Shown: piece by piece, positions 18,696-25,926 of the stretch
How positions within the stretch are numbered: the first letter of the stretch is position 1
Layout: the number at the start of each line of letters is the position of its first letter
From: Ruminococcus sp.
GTDB taxonomy: Bacteria; Bacillota; Clostridia; Oscillospirales; Ruminococcaceae
DNA: 44,977 nt
NCBI GenBank assembly: GCA_020861185.1
Contig: JAJBSV010000011.1
Coordinates: 1 to 44,977 of the forward strand
Direction of reading: 5' to 3'
Translations under genes and position numbers: made by a program
The notes under the pieces: generated by a model
The model's database searches: none
The model's input: the letters and a program-made list of their open reading frames with translations, nothing else
What the model was told of the DNA's origin: nothing

Positions 18696-19266
18696 GCTCT
18701 CCCCTGTGGGGAGCACCCCTCCACCACCGCCTTTGGCGGCGGTCCCCCTCCCCTTTCAGGGGAGGCTATTTGCGTTCTCTTATTACTTTATCAATTTCAT
18801 CACATACGTTTTGAAACGATATTTGATGTCATCGTTTGTGAATCTTATAACTTCGAGTCCATATCTTTCGAGAATCTCGGTTCTCACTTCATCCTGAGTT
18901 TTCCCATCCTCCGTATAGTGTTGATTGCCGTCGATTTCAATAATCAGCTTCGCTTCCGAACAATAAAAGTCAGCAATGAAATAATCAATCGAACGTTGTC
19001 GATAAATTCTTACAGGATAGCTTTTCAGAAAGTCATACCAAAGGTGACTCTCTTCCGGCGTCATTTTCTTTCTGAGTTTTCGTGCCTTTTCTTTCAACCT
19101 TGAATTATATCCGGTAAAGTGTTCATTCCGAGACATGATATCACTCTTCTTTCCTCTAAAACAAAGTTGTGAAGATGTACTTAAAGCCTCACCTGAAAGG
19201 GGAGGGGGACCATGCGTAGCATGGTGGAGGGGTGCTCCCCGCAGGGGAGCGTCGCCGTAAGGCGAC
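18696..19266. mobile_element. DUF559-carrying repeat element (family 1, long form)
   Basis: About 570 bp between dnaN and yaaA. The left end (18696-18780) has an outer hairpin CTCCCCTGTGGGGAG, then CACCCCTCCACCA, a variable hairpin (CCGCCTTTGGCGG), and GGTCCCCCTCCCCTTTCAGG. The right end (19187-19250) is the same set inverted, with outer hairpin GCTCCCCGCAGGGGAGC. Only the DUF559 gene lies between. Inner edges match the spacer of the short copies. A further hairpin GTCGCC-GTAA-GGCGAC (19251-19266) touches the dnaN stop. Confidence 0.75.
18783..19136 (-). CDS. DUF559 endonuclease-like protein
   Basis: A 117-residue protein of the DUF559/COG2852 group, related to very-short-patch-repair endonucleases and the PD-(D/E)XK fold. 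Visible: ARKLRKKMTPEESHLWYDFL, YRQRSIDYFIADFYC, and LIIEIDGNQHY, where the Asp of ADFY and the Glu/Asp of IEIDG are the likely metal ligands. C-terminus: GLEVIRFTNDDI. The ATG at 19136 begins the recognised domain; a longer reading would run through the repeat end. It is the sole gene inside inverted repeat ends, so a role in moving or maintaining those repeats is proposed (inference). Cellular function is unproven. Confidence 0.9.
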   Translation of the reverse strand: MSRNEHFTGYNSRLKEKARKLRKKMTPEESHLWYDFLKSYPVRIYRQRSIDYFIADFYCSEAKLIIEIDGNQHYTEDGKTQDEVRTEILERYGLEVIRFTNDDIKYRFKTYVMKLIK

Positions 19267-19269
19267 AAC

Positions 19270-20379
19270 TTAGTCCGTCTTCAACCTCACCGGCAGCACA
19301 AGATACACATACTTATCCCCGCTAAGCGGCAGAATCTTCATTGGGAGGTTGCCGCCGTTCATAAGAAGTCTTACTTTGTCGTCTTCTATAACTTTCAATG
19401 GGTCGAGGAGATACCGGCAGTTGAAGCCGATTTCAATTCTCGGTCCCGAGGTGTCTGCCTGAATCGTTTCGAAAATCCGACCGAGCTGGGTCTGACAGCT
19501 GAGCTTAAGCTCGCCGTCCTCGAACATGCAACGAACGGGCGCCTTGTTCTTCTCGTTAATAAGAAGCGATGCTCTCTCGAGGCAGTTAATAAGCTCTCTC
19601 TTTTCGATGATGACTTCCGTGACGCTTGTCTTCGGAATCGAGCCTCTGTAATTGTGGAACTCGCCCTCAAGGAGCCTTGAGAAGACGGTGTAGCCGGAGA
19701 AGTCGAAAACGACCTGCTTTTTCGAAATCATGATTGTGCAGCTGTCCTCATCGCTGTCCGAAAGAAGTCTTGAAACCTCATTCAGGGTCTTTGCGGGGAC
19801 GACGAATTTGAAATCTTTCTCGGTTTTGATTGCTTCCGTTCTGACCGCAAGTCTGTAGCCGTCGATTGCGACGACGTTGAGAACTCCGTTCTCTATCTCA
19901 AAGAGCTCGCCCTTGAGTATCGGTCTTGTATCTACCTGCGAAACGGCGAACACCGACTGGTTTACCATAGCTTTGAGCACAGACTGGGGCAGAGTGACCC
20001 TCTGGTCGTCGAAGAACTCGGGGAGCTGGGGATAGTCGACGGCGTTCATCGAAGTGATGTTATATTCGGTCGAGCCGCCGGTAATCTTCATCGCAAGATT
20101 TTCCCCGACGTCAATGGTGATATTGCCCGCAGGCATCTTGCGAATCATCTCGGAGAAGAGCTTCGGGTTGACGACAGCCTCGCCCTCAAACTCGGTCTCG
20201 ACTTGGAGCGATGTCTCGATACCAATCTCCAGATCATAGCCGGTTAGGGAAAGCGTGTTGTCCATAAGCGAGAACTTGATTCCCTCGAGTGAGGGGATGG
20301 TGGATCTCTCCGCCACGGCTCTTGATACGTTTGTCAGAGCTTCGTAGAGCTCCTGCTTCGAGCAGATGAATTTCATCAT
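19270..20379 (-). CDS. dnaN: DNA polymerase III beta subunit (sliding clamp)
   Basis: A 369-residue clamp of three similar domains. Typical pieces: EALTNVSRAVAERSTIPSLEGI, LTGYDLEIGIET, FAVSQVDTRPILKGELFEI, IDGYRLAVRTE, FNCRYLLDPLKV, and the C-terminal YLVLPVRL. AAGGAG lies upstream of the double ATG. It follows dnaA as in most bacteria. Confidence 0.97.
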   Translation of the reverse strand: MMKFICSKQELYEALTNVSRAVAERSTIPSLEGIKFSLMDNTLSLTGYDLEIGIETSLQVETEFEGEAVVNPKLFSEMIRKMPAGNITIDVGENLAMKITGGSTEYNITSMNAVDYPQLPEFFDDQRVTLPQSVLKAMVNQSVFAVSQVDTRPILKGELFEIENGVLNVVAIDGYRLAVRTEAIKTEKDFKFVVPAKTLNEVSRLLSDSDEDSCTIMISKKQVVFDFSGYTVFSRLLEGEFHNYRGSIPKTSVTEVIIEKRELINCLERASLLINEKNKAPVRCMFEDGELKLSCQTQLGRIFETIQADTSGPRIEIGFNCRYLLDPLKVIEDDKVRLLMNGGNLPMKILPLSGDKYVYLVLPVRLKTD

Positions 20380-20460
20380 TGTTGAATACTCCTTCGTTTT
20401 TTGTTCGGATTTCTCCGTTTTTTAAAAATAAAAAGAAAAGATATATTTAGTATTAGTAGT

Positions 20461-20658
20461 AGGGGCTGTTGAAATGTTGAAAGCCCCTTCCGGACCAGTC
20501 CCTGACTTGTCCCGCCGTTCAACATTTCTTTCAACCGCCAGAATCCGATTTGTTGAAACCGAAATCGCCGGTTGAAACCGTTGAAATCGTGATTGTTGAA
20601 TGCTAATAATTCGGTTGAAAAGTTGGAAACCGGTTCAAAACGCCGTTGAAAAGTGGGC
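20461..20658. other. dnaA-dnaN gap with GTTGAAA heptamer cluster; candidate origin element
   Basis: Exact GTTGAAA occurs at 20468, 20476, 20552, 20571, 20580, 20614 and 20645, with TTTCAAC at 20529 and near matches at 20517, 20595 and 20622. The first two sit in the loop of an AGGGGCT/AGCCCCT hairpin (20461-20488). No TTATCCACA-type DnaA box is seen. The part nearest dnaN (20380-20460) is AT-rich, with only the dnaN ribosome site. Confidence 0.55.
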
Positions 20659-22023
20659 TCAGACGGCTCTGAGCCTCTTTTCGATTTCTTCAACAGTCTC
20701 TCTCATGTCCGAATTCTTCGCAATCATTTCCTTGACGTCGGCATAGGAGATTGTCATGGTCGAGTGGTTCCTGCCGAATTCCTTGCCGATTCCGGTGAAG
20801 GACATGCCCTTGAGGTCCTTTATTATGTATACGCTGACCTTACGGGCAAGCGAAATCTGCGCCGAGCGGTTGACAGAACGGATATCCTCGGCGGTAACTC
20901 CGAAGGCGTCCGCAACGTCCTTGATAATCCTGTCGCAGGTGATTTCGGCGGGCTGAGCATCAATCAGGGTTTCTTTTATAACACGCTGAGCCATCTGAAG
21001 CGACGGCACCTCGTTCGAGAACATCGTAAGTCCCTTCATCTTGTTGACTGCGCCCTCAAGCTGACGGATATTCTTCGTGATTCTCTCGGCAATGAGGCGC
21101 GCCACGTTTTCGGGGAGCTTAAGGTCGAGGAGCTCGGCTTTTCTGTTGACAATCGCCATTCTCGTCTCGAAATCCGGCGGCTGAACGTCAGCCTGAACGC
21201 CCAAGGTGCATCTCGTCTTGATTCTGTCCTCGAGTCTCTTGATTCTGTTCGGGGAGACATCCGATGTGAGCACTATCTGCTTTCCTGCATTATAGAGCTC
21301 GTTAAATGTATGGAAGAATTCCTCCTGCGTCATCTCTTTGTCGACCATAAACTGAATGTCATCTACGAGCAAGAAATCGCAGTTGCGATATTTTTCGTGG
21401 AACGCAGTCGTTGTCTGGGTCGAAACCGCCCGGACAAGCTCGTTTGTGAAGTTCTCGGCGGTCGTATAGATGACCTTCATCTGCGGATGGCTGGTCTTGA
21501 CTTCGTTCTCGATAGCCTTGAGGAGATGGGTCTTTCCGAGCCCCGAGTCGCCGTAGATAAGCAGGGGATTGAACATCGAGCGGTTCATCTGCTCGCTCGG
21601 TCTGTTCTTGCCGCTGACGGCGATGCAATAGGCATAGGCGAGCTCGTTCGACTTGCCCTTTATGAAGTTCTCGAACGTGAGCTCGTAGTCGCTACGCTTA
21701 TGGGAATTCATGAGGTCTTCCATTCTGCGCTCGATTTCGTCGAAGCCGTCTTCTTGTTCTTGATTGGGATTAGCCTTGACGGCAAAGGTGATTTCAACCG
21801 GGAAGCCCATGACCTGCTCGAAGGCATGCTCAAACACGGCACCATAGATTTCCTCGGTGGTTCTTCTCATAAAGTCGGAGGAAGCATAGAGCGTTATTTT
21901 CGTCCCTTCCATCTTGCCGGGCTCGATATTCTTTATCCAACGGTTATAGCCGATTTCCGAAACCTTCGGGTCCGCCTGACAAGCCCGTTTTACGTTTTCA
22001 TATACTTCTGCAAATGTTTCCAT
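20659..22023 (-). CDS. dnaA: chromosomal replication initiator DnaA
   Basis: A 454-residue AAA+ initiator that opens the origin. Domain I includes GYNRWIKNIEP; the AAA+ domain has Walker A YGDSGLGKTHLL, Walker B FLLVDDIQF and sensor segments (VLTSDVSPNRI). Domain IV carries the helix-turn-helix with GKEFGRNHSTMTISYADVKE. The family signature is usually RDHTTVxHA; here Asp is Asn, the first Thr is Ser, and the HA is replaced. Those residues contact the DnaA box in E. coli, so box specificity may differ. It is followed by dnaN and has its own promoter at 22118-22146. Confidence 0.97.
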   Translation of the reverse strand: METFAEVYENVKRACQADPKVSEIGYNRWIKNIEPGKMEGTKITLYASSDFMRRTTEEIYGAVFEHAFEQVMGFPVEITFAVKANPNQEQEDGFDEIERRMEDLMNSHKRSDYELTFENFIKGKSNELAYAYCIAVSGKNRPSEQMNRSMFNPLLIYGDSGLGKTHLLKAIENEVKTSHPQMKVIYTTAENFTNELVRAVSTQTTTAFHEKYRNCDFLLVDDIQFMVDKEMTQEEFFHTFNELYNAGKQIVLTSDVSPNRIKRLEDRIKTRCTLGVQADVQPPDFETRMAIVNRKAELLDLKLPENVARLIAERITKNIRQLEGAVNKMKGLTMFSNEVPSLQMAQRVIKETLIDAQPAEITCDRIIKDVADAFGVTAEDIRSVNRSAQISLARKVSVYIIKDLKGMSFTGIGKEFGRNHSTMTISYADVKEMIAKNSDMRETVEEIEKRLRAV

Positions 22024-22117
22024 AAGCCTTACTGCCTTTCGTATAAATTTTGTGTGTTTTCGTTGAGTTTCGTTTGTATATTCTATTTTGAGTTTGAATC
22101 ATACTTTCCTGATTACT

Positions 22118-22146
22118 ATGATACCACATTTCGGCTTCATTTTCAA
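22118..22146 (-). promoter_or_regulatory. dnaA promoter
   Basis: On the minus strand TTGAAA (22141-22146), 17-base spacer, TATCAT (22118-22123), about 95 bases before the ATG. Confidence 0.6.
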
Positions 22147-22215
22147 GTATATATCTTAAAATAGAGCGCAAAATTTGGGGACTTTGAAAGCTGTGAGTTT
22201 GTGCAATGCGACTTC

Positions 22216-22288
22216 TGTAGGGGCGGATATTATCCGCCCGAAAAACAGCACGCCACCAACAAACGGGCGGATGATATCCGCCCCTACA
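22216..22288. repeat. family-2 repeat inside the dnaA-rpmH gap
   Basis: Inverted ends TGTAGGGGCGGATATTATCC and complement with a different spacer (AAAAACAGCACGCC). It ends 9 bases before the rpmH -35 box. Confidence 0.9.
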
Positions 22289-22297
22289 AAAAAGTGC

Positions 22298-22326
22298 TTG
22301 ACAATTTTCCCGATTTCATATATAAT
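22298..22326 (+). promoter_or_regulatory. rpmH promoter
   Basis: TTGACA (22298-22303), 17-base spacer, TATAAT (22321-22326). Confidence 0.8.
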
Positions 22327-22378
22327 ATCATTCTGTACGGTTGTATCATAGGCAAAATGTGCTAATGAGTGATAACCA

Positions 22379-22394
22379 AGTTCCACATGGAACT
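22379..22394. other. parS: parS-like site
   Basis: AGTTCCACATGGAACT, palindromic and sharing the TTCCACATGGAA core with the sites at 29418 and 31066. It lies in the rpmH leader; both outermost bases differ from the other sites. Confidence 0.6.
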
Positions 22395-22438
22395 TGAATC
22401 CGGAAATATAAATTTATCTGAGTAAGGAGGCAACAAGA

Positions 22439-22579
22439 ATGCAGGTAAAAAGACCCTACCAGCCCAAGAAGCTTCACAGAAAGAAGGAGCACGGCTTCTT
22501 CAAGAGAATGTCCACTCGTAACGGCAGAAAGGTTCTGGCGCGCAGACGTGCAAAGGGCAGAGCTAAGCTCACCTACTAA
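22439..22579 (+). CDS. rpmH: 50S ribosomal protein L34
   Basis: A 46-residue basic protein of the large ribosomal subunit: [20 protein letters not shown], then [18 protein letters not shown], the L34 signature. AAGGAGG lies upstream of the ATG. First gene of the rightward origin cluster. Confidence 0.97.
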   Translation: MQVKRPYQPKKLHRKKEHGFFKRMSTRNGRKVLARRRAKGRAKLTY

Positions 22580-22591
22580 TCCGAAGTGAAC

Positions 22592-22630
22592 GCACCGGTT
22601 GCATGGCATCAGTCTGCGCCGGTGCAAAGA
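22592..22630 (+). terminator. hairpin after rpmH
   Basis: GCACCGG (22592-22598) pairs with CCGGTGC (22619-22625), followed by AAAGATTTT. A weak terminator that would let some transcription continue into rnpA. Confidence 0.5.
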
Positions 22631-22637
22631 TTTTCGG

Positions 22638-22780
22638 AAACCCCTCAGTCTGCCCTTCGGGCATCCAGCTCCCCTTTCAGGGGAGCCTATAAGTGCATCT
22701 GCACAATTTTTCATAGAACTCAGATAGCCTCCCCTGAAAGGGGAGGGGGACCGACGCCAACGGCGTTGGTGGAGGGGTTT
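22638..22780. repeat. family-1 repeat, short copy between rpmH and rnpA
   Basis: 143 bp with ends AAACCCCTCAG and GGAGGGGTTT. Inner segments CTATAAGTGCATCTGCACAA (22687-22706) and AGAACTCAGATAGCC (22715-22729) are close to the inner edges of the DUF559 element. Its last bases abut the rnpA ATG. Confidence 0.9.
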
Positions 22781-23116
22781 ATGCTTTATACAGAACACAT
22801 AAAAGACAACAAGCTTTTCCTCAAGCTCTACCGCAAGGGAAAGTACACAGCTACCGAATATTTTACGGCTTATTATATGCCGAACAAACTGCCTTTTAAT
22901 CGCTTCGGAATCACCGCCGGAAAGAAGATAGGCTCCGCCGTTGTGCGCAACCGGGCGAAGAGGATTCTCAGAGAGGCTTATCGCAAAAACGAACTCTTGA
23001 TGCCGATAGGCTATGATATCGTTTTCGTAGCAAGACCCGGCATTGTCGGTGCAAAGACCGGCGATATTGAGAGAGTATTAGTATCTAAAGTTTTGAAATC
23101 AATGAAATCCCAATGA
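22781..23116 (+). CDS. rnpA: ribonuclease P protein component
   Basis: A 111-residue protein subunit of RNase P, which matures the 5' ends of tRNAs. The RNR motif is visible: KKIGSAVVRNRAKRILREAYR. The ATG at 22781 fits family length; longer readings would translate the repeat. GGAGG (22771-22775) at the edge of the family-1 repeat is the Shine-Dalgarno, 5 bases from the ATG. The stop overlaps yidD by ATGA. Confidence 0.95.
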   Translation: MLYTEHIKDNKLFLKLYRKGKYTATEYFTAYYMPNKLPFNRFGITAGKKIGSAVVRNRAKRILREAYRKNELLMPIGYDIVFVARPGIVGAKTGDIERVLVSKVLKSMKSQ

Positions 23117-23439
23117 AATACATCGTAATGGCTCTGATAAGATTCTATCAGAAGCACCTGTCCAAATTGAAGCCGCCTTGCTGTCGGTATTATCCGACCT
23201 GCTCGCAGTATACTCTTGAGGCGGTCAGACGGTTCGGTGCCGTAAGAGGGCTCATCCTCGGCTTCTGGCGCATACTCCGTTGCAACCCTTACAGCAAGGG
23301 CGGAGTTGACTATGTGCCGGAGAAGTGGCACCTGTATACTTTGAAATCGGAAAATCGCCGGAAGGAGCGCCTGAAGGCACAAGCACAACTACGCAATACA
23401 CGCGGTGCGTCACACAACAAAGGAGAAAAACAACCATGA
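23113..23439 (+). CDS. yidD: membrane protein insertion efficiency factor YidD
   Basis: A 108-residue small protein helping YidC-dependent insertion. Motifs: IRFYQKHLSKLKPPCCRYYP, TCSQYTLEAV, GFWRILRCNPYSKGGVDYVP. The 30 C-terminal residues are basic and variable. It overlaps both rnpA and yidC by four bases, a tightly coupled cluster. Confidence 0.95.
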   Translation: MKYIVMALIRFYQKHLSKLKPPCCRYYPTCSQYTLEAVRRFGAVRGLILGFWRILRCNPYSKGGVDYVPEKWHLYTLKSENRRKERLKAQAQLRNTRGASHNKGEKQP

Positions 23440-24806
23440 GTTTCTGGCAAATATTAGCTTGGCCGTTCGGTAAGATTCTTTACTTTTGCTATCTGCTCGT
23501 AAGAAATTACGGATGGGCGCTGTTCCTGTTTACGGCTATAATCAGACTTATAATGTTCCCGTCGTCATATAATCAGCAGATTTCGACGGAGAAGATGAAC
23601 CGCCTCAATCCAAAGCTTGAGGCATTCAAGAAAAAATACGCGAATAACCAGGACAAGCTCAACGAGGCGACGATGGAGCTCTATAACCAGGAGAACGTCA
23701 ACCCGATGGGAAGCTGTCTGCCGACGCTTATCACGTTTGTACTCCTGTTTGCAATCATCGAGGTTGTTTATGCGCCGCTCTCCTACATAGGAAATGTCGA
23801 CAGCGATTCCCTCGACGCCGCCGAAGAGATGGTAGCGGATGTCTATGCCGTCAGCTCGGTTATCGACGAGCACGAGACCACCGTTTCGGAGCTTCTTGCC
23901 GAGAACACAAATCTTTACGATATACTTCTTGAATACAAGGCTGAGGAAGACTCTGACCTCGCCGATTATTCGGACGAAAGACTCGAAGAGCTTGCAGGCT
24001 ACTTCGAGGAATATAACGACTTTTATGACAACGACGGCGACATGATCGGACTCGATGAGTACTTCCTCGATTCGAACCTCGTCTCGTCAAGACTTGTGGC
24101 TTCCGGCTCGTCAAGAGCACAGCTTCTCGTCATCTCGATTTCTCAGGTCTATCCCGACCTCTTCTCGGACGACGTTGTCGACCTCTGCGCAGATTTTGAT
24201 TATACATTCTTGGGAATAGATTTGGGAGACTACCCGAGCTGGCATTCAATCCTGATTCTCATCCCGATTCTGTCGTTGGGACTTCAGCTCCTTCTTACCT
24301 TCATTTCGCAGTACTACACCAAGAAGAAGGGCGGAACTTCGACAAGCGGCTCTATGAAGGCTATGCTCTATATAATGCCGCTCATCTCCTTCTGGATTGC
24401 ATTCAGCTTCCCGGCAGGTATCGGTATCTACTGGATATTCTCGAGCCTTCTCTCGCTCGTTCAGACTGTCGGACTTAATCTCTACCTGACTCCCGCAAGA
24501 GTCGATAAGATTATAGCGAAAGACAACGAGAAGTCGAAGAAGAAACGCAAGAAGAAATCCTTCTATCAGCAGGCTCTCGAAGCCCAGCAGGCAGAAAACG
24601 CCGGCAGAGCGAGACCCTCAAAATATGAGGATGACGACGAAGACGACGAAAACGCTTCCGAAGAGGTCAAGCTATCCCGTGCCCAGAAGAAGGAAGTCGA
24701 GCGCAACACCCTGAACGAAGCAAGACGCAGATATGCGGAGAAGTACGGCGATTCGCTTGATGTTGACGCGCCGGAGATGGAAGATTCTAAGGCGAAGAAG
24801 AAATAA
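23436..24806 (+). CDS. yidC: membrane insertase YidC/Oxa1
   Basis: A 456-residue membrane insertase. The first hydrophobic stretches include ILYFCYLLVRNYGWALFLFTA, then a charged cytoplasmic hairpin loop (EKMNRLNPKLEAFKKKY). A long acidic extracellular segment of about 140 residues follows, then the C-terminal helices (SILILIPILSLGLQLLLTF, LISFWIAFSFPAGIGIYWIF) and a basic/acidic tail. The ATG at 23436 has AAAGGAG upstream and overlaps the yidD stop. The large extracellular insert is longer than in Bacillus YidC. Confidence 0.93.
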   Translation: MSFWQILAWPFGKILYFCYLLVRNYGWALFLFTAIIRLIMFPSSYNQQISTEKMNRLNPKLEAFKKKYANNQDKLNEATMELYNQENVNPMGSCLPTLITFVLLFAIIEVVYAPLSYIGNVDSDSLDAAEEMVADVYAVSSVIDEHETTVSELLAENTNLYDILLEYKAEEDSDLADYSDERLEELAGYFEEYNDFYDNDGDMIGLDEYFLDSNLVSSRLVASGSSRAQLLVISISQVYPDLFSDDVVDLCADFDYTFLGIDLGDYPSWHSILILIPILSLGLQLLLTFISQYYTKKKGGTSTSGSMKAMLYIMPLISFWIAFSFPAGIGIYWIFSSLLSLVQTVGLNLYLTPARVDKIIAKDNEKSKKKRKKKSFYQQALEAQQAENAGRARPSKYEDDDEDDENASEEVKLSRAQKKEVERNTLNEARRRYAEKYGDSLDVDAPEMEDSKAKKK

Positions 24807-24808
24807 AT

Positions 24809-24922
24809 TGTAGGGGCGGATATTATCCGCCCGAAAGCACATCGCCAACATACGGGCTGGATGAAGAAGTTCACAAGCGAACTTCGGAAGTTTGGCAAAG
24901 CCAAACTTCTCCGCCCACTACA
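24809..24922. repeat. family-2 repeat, nested-hairpin variant
   Basis: It begins TGTAGGGGCGGATATTATCC and ends CTCCGCCCACTACA. The nested AAGTTCGC and AAGTTTGG hairpins are in the right half. It starts three bases after the yidC stop. Confidence 0.88.
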
Positions 24923-25021
24923 GATGTTGCCCGATAGATAGCACATTGCGATCAATTCAGCAAGGCGCCTAACCACCACACACCACCTCCGGTGCTTGCT
25001 GTCTAATAAAGGAGCTTAAAA

Positions 25022-25858
25022 ATGAAGAGTACAGTAACAGCAAAAACAGTCGAAGAGGCAAAGCAGAAGCTTTGCGAGGAGCTCGGAGTTGCCGAGGAGA
25101 AAATCACCTTCACAATTCTTGAGGAGCCCAAGAAGGGAATCTTCGGAATGAAGGGCGAGGCTAAGGTTGAGGGCGAATACACCGAGACCAAGGCTGACAT
25201 CGCCGCAAATTATGTCACCAATATCATGGTCGCTATGGGCTATGAGAAGCCCACCATCACCATCACCGAGACCGAAGAGGGCGCAGTCCTCGATCTTTCC
25301 GGCAAAGGCGTTGACGGCATCATCGGAAGACGCGGAGAGACCATCGACTCACTCCAGTATCTTGCATCCCTCGCCTGCAACAAGCAGGACAAGGAATTCT
25401 ATCGCATCACCCTTGATTGCGACGGCTTCAGAGCAAGAAGAAAGGTTCAGCTTGAAGAGCTTGCCAGAAAGATGGCTGAGAAGGCAAAGAGAACCGGCAG
25501 AACGATGTCCCTCGAGCCGATGAACCCCTATGAGAGAAGAATCATCCATGCGGCAGTCGCAGAGGTTGAGGGTTGCACATCCCGCTCCGTCGGCGAAGAC
25601 CCCTATAGAAAGGTTCTCATCTCCTCCACCGAAAGAAGACCCTACAATGGTGGCGGTAACAGACGTTATAATAACGGCGGAAGAAACGACCGCAGAGACG
25701 GCAACCGTAACGGCGGCTATCGCAAGGGCGGCAGACGCAGAGAGGACTTCAAGGCAAGAAGCCTCGACATCTCCTCGTCGTTTGAGAAGGACTACAAGAA
25801 GCCCAAGCCCGAGGACGACATGGACACCACGGGGCTCTACTCGAAGATTGAATTTTAA
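25022..25858 (+). CDS. jag: RNA-binding protein KhpB/Jag
   Basis: A 278-residue cytoplasmic RNA-binding protein. Domains: Jag_N (TAKTVEEAKQKLCEELG, about 1-50), KH with GIIGRRGETIDSLQYLAS (about 95-120) and R3H (NPYERRIIHAAVAEVEG to GEDPYRKVLIS). A Gly/Arg/Asn-rich low-complexity tail (about 205-245) is longer than usual and could add RNA binding. It is in its usual place after yidC. Confidence 0.93.
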   Translation: MKSTVTAKTVEEAKQKLCEELGVAEEKITFTILEEPKKGIFGMKGEAKVEGEYTETKADIAANYVTNIMVAMGYEKPTITITETEEGAVLDLSGKGVDGIIGRRGETIDSLQYLASLACNKQDKEFYRITLDCDGFRARRKVQLEELARKMAEKAKRTGRTMSLEPMNPYERRIIHAAVAEVEGCTSRSVGEDPYRKVLISSTERRPYNGGGNRRYNNGGRNDRRDGNRNGGYRKGGRRREDFKARSLDISSSFEKDYKKPKPEDDMDTTGLYSKIEF

Positions 25859-25865
25859 AAAGAAC

Positions 25866-25910
25866 GGCTTCTCCGGCGGTTTCGATTTCAGAAGCCGCCG
25901 GGGATTTTTT
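25866..25910 (+). terminator. terminator after jag with alternative stem
   Basis: CCGGCGG (25873-25879) pairs with CCGCCGG (25895-25901), then GGATTTTTT. GGCTTCT (25866-25872) can instead pair with AGAAGCC (25890-25896). The two stems share bases and are mutually exclusive. The mnmE start lies 17 bases downstream. Confidence 0.65.
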
Positions 25911-25926
25911 ATGTGAGGTGAACCCT

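Larger units (their letters stand above)
22024..22438. other. dnaA-rpmH intergenic region, likely oriC side
   Basis: Strand polarity of all neighbours flips here, the usual position of oriC. It contains the dnaA promoter, a family-2 repeat, the rpmH promoter and a parS-like site. I find no perfect TTATCCACA box on either strand. Confidence 0.6.

Noticed and set aside
18783-19268. Longer DUF559 protein beginning at 19268
   Set aside because: The extra 44 residues are low-complexity translation of the repeat end (PLHHATHGPPPL); the domain begins at the ATG at 19136.
22586-22780. N-terminal extension of rnpA
   Set aside because: It translates the family-1 repeat; the ATG at 22781 matches the usual RnpA length and has a proper Shine-Dalgarno.
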